A DNA stretch of 64,000 nt from positions 1 to 64,000 of the forward strand of contig CANNDL010000002.1 in assembly GCA_947503435.1 (NCBI GenBank), given 5' to 3'. This DNA is from an uncultured Kangiella sp. (GTDB lineage Bacteria > Pseudomonadota > Gammaproteobacteria > Enterobacterales > Kangiellaceae). Both the position numbers and the translations under genes were made by a program. The notes beneath the pieces are model-generated. The model had not been told where the DNA came from. It worked only from the letters and a program-made list of their open reading frames with translations, and made no database searches. Below, piece after piece: positions 46,051 to 55,913 of the stretch. Every line of letters starts with the position of its first letter. The first letter of the stretch is position 1.

Positions 46051-48435
46051 ATGACAATCAATAAGTTCAAGTTTAGTAAACTTGCTCTAGCTGTGGCTGT
46101 AGGAATCAGCGGAAATTTATACGCAGCAGAAGACAATAATGATAAAGAAGATAAAGATGACAACGTAATTGTTGTTACTGCGCAAAAGCGCGTTCAAAGA
46201 ATTCAAGATGTACCGTTAGCGATATCAGCTGTTAATGATGTACAGATAAATGATACTGGCTCAGAAGATGTAAATGATGTTTTAAGATTTGTTGCTGGCG
46301 TTGAAGGTAACAATATTCAAGCTACACAGCCTAATTATACGATACGAGGCATTACTACTGATGACTTTGGTGTCGGTTCAGATCCAGCGGTAGCTGTTTA
46401 TGTTGACGGTGTGTACGTTGGGCGCGGTGCAGCTTCACATTTCAATTTTAATGATATTGACCGAATTGAAGTATTAAGAGGACCTCAAGGAACTTTATTT
46501 GGTCGTAATGCAGCTGCTGGCGCCATCCATATTATTACTAAAAAACCACACGAAGGAACTGAAGGTAAAACTCGTGTTACTTTAGGCACTCACAACAAAG
46601 TGAGATTTGAAACTATTTACAATACTAAGCTTAAAGAAGATTTGTATTTTAAAGGTAGTCTAGTTTCTAATCATCGAGATGGATGGTTGAAAAACTTAAA
46701 TGGCGGCTCTGATCTTTATGAGCAAAGTAGTTATGGCGTTAATTTGCAGTTTTTAACTAATGTCAGTAATGATACCGAAGCGGTGTTCCGTTTTGATTAT
46801 GACAATTTAGATCAAGATGCACGTCAAGCTTCTAGTTTAAACGCAGCAATAGGACCAGCCGATCCATTCGGACCTTACGCAACTGACTTTGACTCAAACG
46901 AACGTCGTGAATTATTGGGTGGTTCTTTGACTGTAACGTCGCAATTTGAGGGCATGGAATTTACTTCAATTTCTTCTTATCGTCAGTACAGCTCACACAA
47001 TTTTCAAGAAGAAGATGGTACTGCGCAACCTCGTTGGTACTTTGATTCAGATAATGACGAAGATCAAGATCAAATCAGTCAAGAGTTTCGTTTGACCTCA
47101 ACCGGTGATGGTCCTTTGCAATGGACAACAGGTTTTAACTACTTCAAAGAAGATGTTAGTCAGGCTTCGGTAGTAAATGTTACCACTAATACTCTAGATA
47201 CTTTCTTCTTAACGTCAGCTGGCTTGTCAGCTGGACAAATCTTGCAGACTCCACTGGGAACAGGTTGGGGCGGATTTTTACAACAGAACTTACCTAACGA
47301 ATTAGCTGCGCTATCTGCAGGTCTTGGAATGCCGGTTAATCAGGTGGTCGGGGCTATTGTTGGTGCAAATTTAAATCGTCCTTGGACTGAAATTACAGAC
47401 GTTAATTCAATTACTGAAAGCTTTGCCATTTATGGTGATATGACCTACTCGGTAAATGATCACTTTGACATTACTTTAGGTGGTCGTTTTACTTACGATG
47501 ATAAAGATTTCACATTATTTACTAAATACCAAAACAATATTGTGATGCCTTTTACTGGTGTCGCTGATGTACCATTTGGTTTGGTCTTCTTTGACCAATT
47601 CTTCAACCCGTCAAATCCGGATTTGGGTGTTAAGCAAAAAGGCGACTGGAGTGATTTTTCTCCACGTGCGGTATTTAGCTTCAAACCTAACAATGATCAT
47701 ATGTTCTATGTAAGTGGATCTAAAGGTTTTAAATCTGGGGGTTTCAACTCGTTAGGCTTTGATCCAGGCTTCGATCCTGAAGAAGTGATGAGTTATGAAA
47801 TGGGATATAAAGGCTCATTCGCTGACGGTCGCTTTACCACTAGTTTAGCTGCCTTTAAATATGAAACGGATAACTTACAAATTTTCCGTTTGTCTGGCCC
47901 AGCTGGTGCAATCCCAACTTACAATATTCGAAATGCGGATGCTGAAGGTGAGGGCATTGAGTTTGAATTCCGCTGGAGAGTAACTGATAACTGGAATATA
48001 GCAGGTAATTATAGCCACTTGGAAACTGAATATACTCGTTATTCTTTCTTTCCAGGTGAAACCAATGCTAATGATTTAACGGGCCAACCTTTATCAGGAA
48101 TGCCTGAAGATAAATACAATATCTTTACTGACTATTATGTACCAATGGAAGATGGCTCTGAATTCCGCTTCTATATGGATTATCACAAAGTATCGGAAAG
48201 ACCATTCAACTCAGGTCTAGATCCAAGTCGAATTATCGACGGCTATGATATTTCGAATGCAAAAGTTTCTTGGTTAAATTCTGATGGAGACTTTGAAATC
48301 GGTTTATATGCGCACAACCTATTTGACGAAGAGTATTTATACTTTATCGGGGGTCAAGCAGAAGCCATTGGTTCTCCAGTTTCTCAGCGCGGTGAGCCAA
48401 GAATGTTTGGTGTTAACTTTACTTGGAGTTATTAA
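46051..48435 (+). CDS. TonB-dependent outer-membrane receptor (start 46051 preferred over 45997)
   Basis: GGGGGAG before ATG 46051; signal peptide; TonB-box-like DNVIVVTAQKR; plug domain RIEVLRGPQGTLFGRNAAAGAIHIITKKP; C-terminal aromatic FTWSY. Confidence 0.95.
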   Translation: MTINKFKFSKLALAVAVGISGNLYAAEDNNDKEDKDDNVIVVTAQKRVQRIQDVPLAISAVNDVQINDTGSEDVNDVLRFVAGVEGNNIQATQPNYTIRGITTDDFGVGSDPAVAVYVDGVYVGRGAASHFNFNDIDRIEVLRGPQGTLFGRNAAAGAIHIITKKPHEGTEGKTRVTLGTHNKVRFETIYNTKLKEDLYFKGSLVSNHRDGWLKNLNGGSDLYEQSSYGVNLQFLTNVSNDTEAVFRFDYDNLDQDARQASSLNAAIGPADPFGPYATDFDSNERRELLGGSLTVTSQFEGMEFTSISSYRQYSSHNFQEEDGTAQPRWYFDSDNDEDQDQISQEFRLTSTGDGPLQWTTGFNYFKEDVSQASVVNVTTNTLDTFFLTSAGLSAGQILQTPLGTGWGGFLQQNLPNELAALSAGLGMPVNQVVGAIVGANLNRPWTEITDVNSITESFAIYGDMTYSVNDHFDITLGGRFTYDDKDFTLFTKYQNNIVMPFTGVADVPFGLVFFDQFFNPSNPDLGVKQKGDWSDFSPRAVFSFKPNNDHMFYVSGSKGFKSGGFNSLGFDPGFDPEEVMSYEMGYKGSFADGRFTTSLAAFKYETDNLQIFRLSGPAGAIPTYNIRNADAEGEGIEFEFRWRVTDNWNIAGNYSHLETEYTRYSFFPGETNANDLTGQPLSGMPEDKYNIFTDYYVPMEDGSEFRFYMDYHKVSERPFNSGLDPSRIIDGYDISNAKVSWLNSDGDFEIGLYAHNLFDEEYLYFIGGQAEAIGSPVSQRGEPRMFGVNFTWSY

Positions 48436-48454
48436 CCTAAACATCGCAGTTAGC

Positions 48455-48482
48455 AAAAAGCAGGCCTAGGCCTGCTTTTTTT
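48455..48482 (+). terminator. Rho-independent terminator of the TonB receptor gene
   Basis: AAAAAGCAGGCCTAGGCCTGCTTTTTTT near-perfect palindrome. Confidence 0.88.
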
Positions 48483-48594
48483 ATGCTCTTAATTTTTCGC
48501 ATCAACTACTCAGACCAATAGTTAATAGCAGTTGTGAATGATATTTGGTAATCTTGCCAACAATTTAACGCTAAATAACCAATAAGAGATACTT

Positions 48595-49341
48595 ATGAGT
48601 GATTCACAAAAAATAGCTTTAGTAACGGGGGCCAGTCGCGGCATTGGTCAAGCAATAGCCCATAAATTGGCAGCTTCAGGCGCTAAAGTTATTGGAACAG
48701 CGACCTCAGATTCAGGAGCAGACAAAATTGCTGAGAACTTCAAAGCAGCGGGATTAGATGGAATTGGGATGTGCTTAAATGTTACCGATCCTGAGAGCAT
48801 CGAAAGTGTCTTAGACACCATTAAAGGTGAATATGGCTCAACACCTCAAATCTTAGTTAACAACGCTGGAGTAACTCGCGATAACTTACTAATGCGTATG
48901 AAAGATGATGAATGGGACACCATCATGAATACAAACCTAACTTCGGTATTCAGGCTTTCGAAAGCCTGCTTGCGCGGAATGATGAAAGCAAAATGGGGCA
49001 GGATTGTTACCATTGGTTCCGTCGTTGGCACTATGGGAAATCCCGGTCAATCAAACTATTCCGCGGCAAAGGCTGGCTTGATTGGTTTTTCAAAATCATT
49101 AGCGCGCGAAATTGGTTCTCGTGGCATTACAGTAAACGTTGTTGCTCCTGGCTTTATTGATACCGATATGACCAAAGCATTAAACGAAGAGCAGCGTAAA
49201 GTCATGCTTGATCAAGTGCCGATGGTGCGTTTAGGTTCGCCTGATGATATTGCCAATGCAGTAGGCTTCTTAGCTTCGGATGACGCAGGTTATATTACCG
49301 GTGAAACGATTAACGTCAACGGTGGTATGCACATGATCTAA
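48595..49341 (+). CDS. fabG: 3-oxoacyl-ACP reductase FabG
   Basis: IALVTGASRGIGQAIA; NNAGVTRDNLLMRM; YSAAKAGLIGFSKSLAREI. Confidence 0.96.
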   Translation: MSDSQKIALVTGASRGIGQAIAHKLAASGAKVIGTATSDSGADKIAENFKAAGLDGIGMCLNVTDPESIESVLDTIKGEYGSTPQILVNNAGVTRDNLLMRMKDDEWDTIMNTNLTSVFRLSKACLRGMMKAKWGRIVTIGSVVGTMGNPGQSNYSAAKAGLIGFSKSLAREIGSRGITVNVVAPGFIDTDMTKALNEEQRKVMLDQVPMVRLGSPDDIANAVGFLASDDAGYITGETINVNGGMHMI

Positions 49342-49541
49342 TGAGGTTTCTCATATTCATCATTTTATTAATGACGCCTGCCACATTATTTGCAGGCGTG
49401 ACCAATGCTATAGGTTCACTAGGTAGCCTTGTGGAGATTGCGCTTTGGGGCTTGTTGGCTGTTGCTATAATTATTGCTTGGCTAGTTTATAGCGCTAAAA
49501 AGATGAAAGAAATCAATAAGAAAGATAACATTAAAAATTGA
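49341..49541 (+). CDS. Small membrane protein, overlaps the fabG stop by 1 nt
   Basis: Cleavable or TM N-terminus plus a second TM; TAATG coupling with fabG. Confidence 0.55.
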   Translation: MRFLIFIILLMTPATLFAGVTNAIGSLGSLVEIALWGLLAVAIIIAWLVYSAKKMKEINKKDNIKN

Positions 49542-49542
49542 T

Positions 49543-49573
49543 AAAAAAAGCCTTGCGTTGCAAGGCTTTTTTT
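49543..49573. terminator. Strong bidirectional Rho-independent terminator
   Basis: AAAAAAAGCCTTGC-gtt-GCAAGGCTTTTTTTT. Confidence 0.9.
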
Positions 49574-50745
49574 TAAGCGCGGCTATGTTCTCTATGCCGA
49601 CGAATTAACCTAATAGCATTCAGGGCAACAAAAGAAAGAGCCATTAATAATATACTTTTCACTGTAAGGGCAATCACAATAACCATTCCCGCTAAAATTA
49701 GAAGCTCGTATCGCTTAACTCCTTTTTTATCTAAAAGTAGATCATGGCACAGCCATACAGATATCAAATAAACAGCGATAGCAACGGCTAAACCCAATAT
49801 GGCATGCTCTTGTGTAATGACAGCATGATTTGTCACAACATCTACATTTACACTAATCATGGCGCCCACGGCTGTAGCTGCAGCAAAAATAAAGTAATGT
49901 CCATAGCCCAAGACAAAAGCGACAAATTCATTTTCTAATTTGTCTTCAACTTTGTCATCGAAATATAGCCACCACATCGAGAAAAGGATCAGTAAAGTAG
50001 CGGCTGTTAGAATACCAAGTTCAGGAGTGTAGTGGTCAAAAACTTTTTGCATAGCATATACCGATGCTAAGATTGATTCGCCCAATACAATGATTGTTAG
50101 AAGACCCAAGCGTTCTTCGATATGTTCGTGATGGTATTTCGTATTTTTGCCTTTGTCTATAGAGCTTTCAGCGAAGTAGGGTACTAGCATTTCCAATACC
50201 AATAAAGTGCCGAAAATGTACCAGCTAGGATAGTATAAAACCGAAACAGTCCAGCATATTTGTAATATAAATACGCCGATAGAGTAACGTAAAGCAACTG
50301 GTCTCGAAACTACGTCATCATAGGCAATTTTAAGCCACATAAAAATAAAGGGAATTCGTAAGATAACGTAGCCAATGGTAAGAACCAGAAAGTCACTCTC
50401 TTTAAATGCAGGCTCTACTCCAACAGCAATAATAATGACCCCAACCATTTGGGCAAATGAAGCCAGCCTAAATTGAGCGTCATCGGTATCATAACCAGAT
50501 GCAAGCCAGGTATAGCTGTTCCATGGCCACCATATACACCAGAAGATCCAAAAGAACATGAAAACTGCATGATCCACATGATGCCATTCAGTAATTGCAT
50601 GATGAAATGTCGCAGCTAAACTAGCGATCGCAACAACAAAAATTAAATCGTAGAACAACTCTAAGGGTGTAGCTGCGCGATGTGGCTCATCTTTGCTGCG
50701 TGCAACAATGGGATTAATTAAAACCGATTTATTGAAGTTGCCCAT
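49573..50745 (-). CDS. Low temperature requirement protein A (LtrA) family membrane protein
   Basis: PHRAATPLELFYDLIFVVAIASLA; HVEERLGLLTIIVLGESI-like motif (HIEERLGLLTIIVLGESI). Confidence 0.92.
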   Translation of the reverse strand: MGNFNKSVLINPIVARSKDEPHRAATPLELFYDLIFVVAIASLAATFHHAITEWHHVDHAVFMFFWIFWCIWWPWNSYTWLASGYDTDDAQFRLASFAQMVGVIIIAVGVEPAFKESDFLVLTIGYVILRIPFIFMWLKIAYDDVVSRPVALRYSIGVFILQICWTVSVLYYPSWYIFGTLLVLEMLVPYFAESSIDKGKNTKYHHEHIEERLGLLTIIVLGESILASVYAMQKVFDHYTPELGILTAATLLILFSMWWLYFDDKVEDKLENEFVAFVLGYGHYFIFAAATAVGAMISVNVDVVTNHAVITQEHAILGLAVAIAVYLISVWLCHDLLLDKKGVKRYELLILAGMVIVIALTVKSILLMALSFVALNAIRLIRRHREHSRA

Positions 50746-51027
50746 AATGTTTTTTGTTCGTAATAATTAAGTTATAGCAACTATAAAAGATCTTCTTTGA
50801 TAGATAAAGCTGGCTAAAGATAGTAAGTAAAAATCGTATATTTATTAAGCGTGCTACCTTCTGCATTTAAATTAATGCCTTTAATTCGCAATTTTTGCCC
50901 CAATATAGTAATTTGTTCGAGGTCTGACCTTTGCCAAAAATGTGAATTCAGACTTGCTACTTTGCGTGGTTTAATTAAAATACGCACGCAATAACTAATT
51001 TGCGTTATATACGAGGATTTTATACAG

Positions 51028-51267
51028 ATGAGTAATATCGAAGAACGCGTTAAAAACATCGTAGTTGAACAACTAGGTGTTAAAGAAGACGAAGTAACTG
51101 CTGAAGCTTCTTTTGTTGACGATTTAGGTGCTGATTCACTTGATACAGTTGAGTTAGTAATGGCTTTAGAAGAAGAGTTTGATACTGAGATTCCTGATGA
51201 GGAAGCTGAGAAAATCAACACTGTTCAATCAGCTATCGACTATATCAAGGCTAATGTAGACGCTTAA
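51028..51267 (+). CDS. acpP: Acyl carrier protein AcpP
   Basis: [23 protein letters not shown]...[21 protein letters not shown]. Confidence 0.98.
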   Translation: MSNIEERVKNIVVEQLGVKEDEVTAEASFVDDLGADSLDTVELVMALEEEFDTEIPDEEAEKINTVQSAIDYIKANVDA

Positions 51268-51298
51268 TTTCACTCGTCTGAAATATAGCAATGCTAGA

Positions 51299-51328
51299 AT
51301 GGGTAAAATACGTAAGTGTTTTACCCAT
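51299..51328 (+). promoter_or_regulatory. Long stem-loop between acpP and fabF (terminator or attenuator)
   Basis: ATGGGTAAAATAC-gtaa-GTGTTTTACCCAT, 13-bp stem including one G-U pair. Confidence 0.65.
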
Positions 51329-51386
51329 TTGTCGTTTTATGGGTTAAAACATTTGTTTAATACAATCAGTATAAGAGGGTAGAACC

Positions 51387-52625
51387 TTGAGTAAACGTAG
51401 AGTGGTAGTTACTGGCTTAGGTATGCTAAGTCCATTAGGTAATAACATTAAAGATTCATGGGATGGCATTTTAGCCGCTAAAAGTGGTGCCAACATGATT
51501 GACGACTTTGATGCGAGTAATTTAAGCACGCGTTTTGTCTGTTCGGTTAAAAATTTTAATGCTGAACCTGTTTTGGCTAAAAAAGACGCTCGCAAGATGG
51601 ATATCTTTATTCAGTACGGTATTGTTGCTGGCGCTCAGGCTTGGGAAGATTCTGGATTAGAAGTCACTGAACAAAATGCTAATCGAATAGGCGCTTGTGT
51701 TGGTGCGGGTATTGGCGGTATGACAACCATTGAAGATACCTCAGTTTTGAATCACGAGCGTGGCCCTCGTCGTATTTCACCATTTTTTATTCCAGGCTCA
51801 ATCATCAATATGATTTCAGGCCATTTATCCATCAAATATGGCTTAAAAGGTCCTAATATTTCAATTGTTACGGCTTGTACTACTGGTGTGCACTCAATAG
51901 GCCATGCAGCTCGTATGATAGCTTACGGCGATGCTGACGCTATGATTGCCGGTGGCGCAGAAAAAGGCTCTACGCCGGTCTCGTTGGGCGGTTTTGCCGC
52001 CGCTAAAGCACTGTCTACTCGCAATGATGATCCGCATGCGGCTTCTCGCCCTTGGGATAAAGACCGTGATGGCTTTGTAATGGGCGATGGCGCTGGTGTG
52101 ATGGTTGTTGAAGAATATGAACATGCCAAAGCGCGTGGCGCTAAGATTTACGCCGAATTAACGGGTTTTGGTATGTCAGGTGATGCATTCCATATTACTT
52201 CGCCTCCAGCCGACGGAGAGGGCGCCGCTAGTGCTATGCAAAATGCTATGAACGATGCTGGTATGAATCCTGAAGATATCCAATACATTAATGCTCATGG
52301 CACCTCGACACCGGCTGGCGATAAAGCGGAAACAGCAGCAGTTAAAACCGTTTTTGGTAATCATGCTAAATCAGTCATGGTGAGTTCGACCAAATCCATG
52401 ACTGGACATTTATTAGGCGCCGCTGGCTCAGTAGAAGCGATTTTTAGCGTATTGGCCATTCAAGATCAAGTTGCACCACCTACGGTTAATCTTGATACTC
52501 CTGATGAAGGATGCGACTTAGATTATGTGCCGCATACTGCAAGGCAAGTATCTATTACTAATTCTATTTGCAATTCATTTGGTTTCGGTGGAACCAACGG
52601 ATCATTGGTGTTCAGTAAAGTGTAG
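51387..52625 (+). CDS. fabF: 3-oxoacyl-ACP synthase II FabF
   Basis: [57 protein letters not shown]. Confidence 0.97.
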   Translation: MSKRRVVVTGLGMLSPLGNNIKDSWDGILAAKSGANMIDDFDASNLSTRFVCSVKNFNAEPVLAKKDARKMDIFIQYGIVAGAQAWEDSGLEVTEQNANRIGACVGAGIGGMTTIEDTSVLNHERGPRRISPFFIPGSIINMISGHLSIKYGLKGPNISIVTACTTGVHSIGHAARMIAYGDADAMIAGGAEKGSTPVSLGGFAAAKALSTRNDDPHAASRPWDKDRDGFVMGDGAGVMVVEEYEHAKARGAKIYAELTGFGMSGDAFHITSPPADGEGAASAMQNAMNDAGMNPEDIQYINAHGTSTPAGDKAETAAVKTVFGNHAKSVMVSSTKSMTGHLLGAAGSVEAIFSVLAIQDQVAPPTVNLDTPDEGCDLDYVPHTARQVSITNSICNSFGFGGTNGSLVFSKV

Positions 52626-52647
52626 ATGCTAATCATGAAATTCAACG

Positions 52648-52677
52648 AAAAAGGCAAGTTTATACTTGCCTTTTTTT
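52648..52677 (+). terminator. Rho-independent terminator after fabF
   Basis: AAAAAGGCAAGT-ttat-ACTTGCCTTTTTTT. Confidence 0.9.
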
Positions 52678-52692
52678 ATGGTTATTATCAAT

Positions 52693-53484
52693 ATGGAATA
52701 TTGGTTTGTAACTTCAAACAATACTTCAGCAAAACAATTAAGGTTGGACAATCTGAATATCAATAAACTCTTAATAATAATTATGATGTTAATGTCAATT
52801 CTTGTATCGGGGGTGGGGTTTACTAAAATCCCAGAAAGTAATCGTTCTAACAAAGCAATTGCTAAAGTTTCCCCGAGATTAAAAGCAGAATTATCAACAG
52901 CAGCTTTAGAATTAGGGGCGAAAGTCTATTTTAGAATTTTTAAGCAAGAATCAATTATTGAAGCATGGATACAAAAATCAAACACCGAAGATTATAAACT
53001 GTTTAAGACATATCCCATTTGCACCTTTTCCGGAAAACTCGGTCCAAAACAAAAAGAAGGGGACATGCAAAGTCCTGAAGGCTTTTATTTTGTAAAGCCC
53101 AATCAAATGAATCCTTATAGTCAGTATCATTTGTCTTTTAACCTAGGTTACCCAAATGCTTATGAGCGCCACTACCAGCGGACAGGAAGTGCTCTTATGG
53201 TTCATGGTTCTTGTGTATCTATTGGTTGCTATGCTATGACAGATCCTGTGATAGAAGAAATTTACACCCTAGCAGATTCAGCTCTTAAGAATGGGCAATC
53301 ATTTTTTAGAGTACATGCATTTCCTTTTAAATTGGAAGACTCTAAATTAGAAAAGTATAAGAATAGCCAATGGTACAATTTTTGGTTAAATTTAAAACAG
53401 GGGTATGATTACTTTGAGACCAATAAAAGGCCTCCTAACGTGACGCATAAAAGAGGCAGGTACTATTTTGATGATAGAGAATAA
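52693..53484 (+). CDS. YafK-like L,D-transpeptidase-fold protein (start uncertain; ORF opens at TTG 52666)
   Basis: KTYPICTFSGKLGPKQKEGDMQSPEGFY...MVHGSCVSIGCYAMTDPVIEEIYTLAD (YkuD-type catalytic Cys). Confidence 0.82.
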   Translation: MEYWFVTSNNTSAKQLRLDNLNINKLLIIIMMLMSILVSGVGFTKIPESNRSNKAIAKVSPRLKAELSTAALELGAKVYFRIFKQESIIEAWIQKSNTEDYKLFKTYPICTFSGKLGPKQKEGDMQSPEGFYFVKPNQMNPYSQYHLSFNLGYPNAYERHYQRTGSALMVHGSCVSIGCYAMTDPVIEEIYTLADSALKNGQSFFRVHAFPFKLEDSKLEKYKNSQWYNFWLNLKQGYDYFETNKRPPNVTHKRGRYYFDDRE

Positions 53485-54277
53485 AAAGCAGCTCGATCGG
53501 GGCTTGCTTTATGGTGATGGATTTTTTACCACCATCCGAGTGGCTGATAATAAAATTCATCGTTGGCCACTACACTTGGAGCGTATCTGCTTTTCAGCGC
53601 AACGATTAAAATTTATTGAATTAGATGGTAATAAAATACTTCAAGAACTTAGCGATTTTATTGCTCAACAACCTGAAGCTGATGGAGCATTGCGCTTAAC
53701 TATCACGCGTGGTGCTAATGGCGTAAAAAAAAGAGGTTATTCGATACCAAGCAAACCTAAATATAAGCGTTATCTAAGCTGGGCTCCTATCAACTCATCA
53801 AATTTAGAAAAATTAAAAGAAGGTGTTTCACTGTCTATAAGTGAAACGCCAATAAGCCAAAACAAAGTATTGGCCGGTATAAAACATTTAAATCGTCTTG
53901 ATCAAGTTTTAGCAAGTGAAGAAATAACAGAGAGTTGTTTCGATAGCATAATGTTTAATGGTAAATTTCTAATTTCTGGAACAAAATCGAATATTTACTT
54001 TTACTTAAATAATCGCTGGTTAACCCCTAAGCTTAACAAAGCAGGGGTCAATGGTACCGTTCGCCGCTGGTTATTAGAAACCCAGACAAATGTTCATGAA
54101 TCTAAATTTGGTCTAGAAATATTATCACGCGCTCAATATTGTTTGGTTTCCAATGCAATAGTCGGTATTATTCCAGTTACTCAAGTTCAGTTGGCAAATA
54201 AAAATGTCAATTTTGAAGTGGCTCCAGGCTTAATAAAGCTTCAAGAAGAATATAATAAAGTTATCGTAACCTATTAA
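53468..54277 (+). CDS. pabC: Aminodeoxychorismate lyase PabC
   Basis: DRGLLYGDGFFTTIRV...HRWPLHLERI; ...LRLTITRG; IKHLNRLDQVLA; upstream of mltG. Confidence 0.92.
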   Translation: MMIENKKQLDRGLLYGDGFFTTIRVADNKIHRWPLHLERICFSAQRLKFIELDGNKILQELSDFIAQQPEADGALRLTITRGANGVKKRGYSIPSKPKYKRYLSWAPINSSNLEKLKEGVSLSISETPISQNKVLAGIKHLNRLDQVLASEEITESCFDSIMFNGKFLISGTKSNIYFYLNNRWLTPKLNKAGVNGTVRRWLLETQTNVHESKFGLEILSRAQYCLVSNAIVGIIPVTQVQLANKNVNFEVAPGLIKLQEEYNKVIVTY

Positions 54278-54283
54278 ATTATA

Positions 54284-55279
54284 ATGAAAAAAAAGATCCC
54301 GCTCTTACTTTTACTTCTAATATTAATCTTTGCTGCCGTGACTTGGTATCAATGGCAAAATTACCAAAAATTCTTACAGACCCCACTAGGTTTGAGCACA
54401 AATCTAACGGTTGAAAAAGGAACTTCTGCCTACAAACTAGGCAAGAAGTGGCAAGAAGATGGCTTAATTGATAATTTTTACTATTACCAACTGCTACTTA
54501 AGATGCAGCCAGAGTTGCGTAATATCAAAGCTGGGGAATACAAAGTATCTCCAGACTTCACTCCTCAGGAAGTGTTAAATGCTCTGGTAGATGGGAAAGT
54601 TATTAGCTATCAAGTTTCGGTTATTGAAGGCTCGAATATCTTTGAATTGTTTAGCGCAATCCAATCAGACAGCCGATTAGCTCATGTTCTAAAAGATCTT
54701 GCGGCCTTAAAATCTGAAATGGGTTTGACTGAAAGTGAGCATCTTGAAGGAATTTTCTTTGCGGACACTTATCAATTTAACAAGGGTGATTCTGATTTAG
54801 ATATCTACAAAAGATCGAATCAACAATTAGCGAAAGTCTTAGAAGAAGAGTGGAATAACCGAGCTGACAATTTACCTTATGAAGATCCTTACGAAGCTTT
54901 AATTATGGCTTCAATCATAGAAAAAGAAACCGCAGTTCCTGCAGAAAGACCAATTATAGCCGGTGTTTTCGTACGACGTTTGCAAAAAGGAATGTTATTG
55001 CAAACTGATCCAACCATTATCTATGGTTTATTACCTGATTTTGATGGCGATATTCGTCGCAAAGATATTAAGAATCCGCATCCCTGGAATACTTATGTGC
55101 ACAAAGGTTTACCACCAAGTCCAATAGCAATGGTAGGTCGCGAAGCGATTCATGCCGCACTAAATCCAGAAGATGGCAAAGCGTTATATTTCGTAGCTAA
55201 AGGTGATGGTAGTCACTACTTCAGTGAAACATTGGCCGAGCACAATCGCGCGGTTCGTAAGTATCAGCTGAAGCGATAA
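54284..55279 (+). CDS. mltG: Endolytic transglycosylase MltG
   Basis: EGIFFADTYQF; ALIMASIIEKETAVPAERPIIAGVFVRRL; LQTDPTIIYGL; NPHPWNTYVHKGLPPSPI. Confidence 0.95.
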   Translation: MKKKIPLLLLLLILIFAAVTWYQWQNYQKFLQTPLGLSTNLTVEKGTSAYKLGKKWQEDGLIDNFYYYQLLLKMQPELRNIKAGEYKVSPDFTPQEVLNALVDGKVISYQVSVIEGSNIFELFSAIQSDSRLAHVLKDLAALKSEMGLTESEHLEGIFFADTYQFNKGDSDLDIYKRSNQQLAKVLEEEWNNRADNLPYEDPYEALIMASIIEKETAVPAERPIIAGVFVRRLQKGMLLQTDPTIIYGLLPDFDGDIRRKDIKNPHPWNTYVHKGLPPSPIAMVGREAIHAALNPEDGKALYFVAKGDGSHYFSETLAEHNRAVRKYQLKR

Positions 55280-55280
55280 C

Positions 55281-55913
55281 ATGAATACTGGCAAATTTAT
55301 AACTATAGAAGGCACTGAAGGCGTCGGTAAATCCACCAATATTGCTTTCATTAAAGCTTGGTTGGCTGGAAAAAATATCGATATTATTCATACCCGTGAA
55401 CCCGGTGGTACGCCATTAGGAGAAGAAATTCGTGAACTACTATTGGCAAAGCGCGACGAGTCCGTTGATAGTCGTACTGAATTACTTTTAATGTTTGCAG
55501 CTCGTTGCCAACACGTTTCAAAAAAAATTCAGCCTGCATTGGAGCAAGGTCAATGGGTACTTTCTGATCGATTTACCGATGCAAGCTTTGCTTATCAAGG
55601 TTTTGGCCGCGAGTTAGGATTAGAGCGTTTAAATCAACTGGCAGCTTGGTCTTTAGGGGGTTTCAAGCCAGATTTAACTATTATGTTAGATTTGCCGATT
55701 GAAGTTGGTTTGGAACGAGCCGAAAAGCGTGGCGAAAAAGATCGTTTCGAATCTGAGCAGATAGACTTTTTTAAGCGTGTTCGAGATGGATATTTATCAA
55801 TTGCTAAAGCAGAACCTAATCGTATGAAAGTTATTGATGCCACAGGTAGCATTGAGCAAGTGCAGGCGCAAATTGAAAAGGTGCTTATCGAGTTTTATGA
55901 GGCTAATTCGTGA
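55281..55913 (+). CDS. tmk: Thymidylate kinase
   Basis: FITIEGTEGVGKSTNI; HTREPGGTPLGEEIRELLL. Confidence 0.97.
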   Translation: MNTGKFITIEGTEGVGKSTNIAFIKAWLAGKNIDIIHTREPGGTPLGEEIRELLLAKRDESVDSRTELLLMFAARCQHVSKKIQPALEQGQWVLSDRFTDASFAYQGFGRELGLERLNQLAAWSLGGFKPDLTIMLDLPIEVGLERAEKRGEKDRFESEQIDFFKRVRDGYLSIAKAEPNRMKVIDATGSIEQVQAQIEKVLIEFYEANS

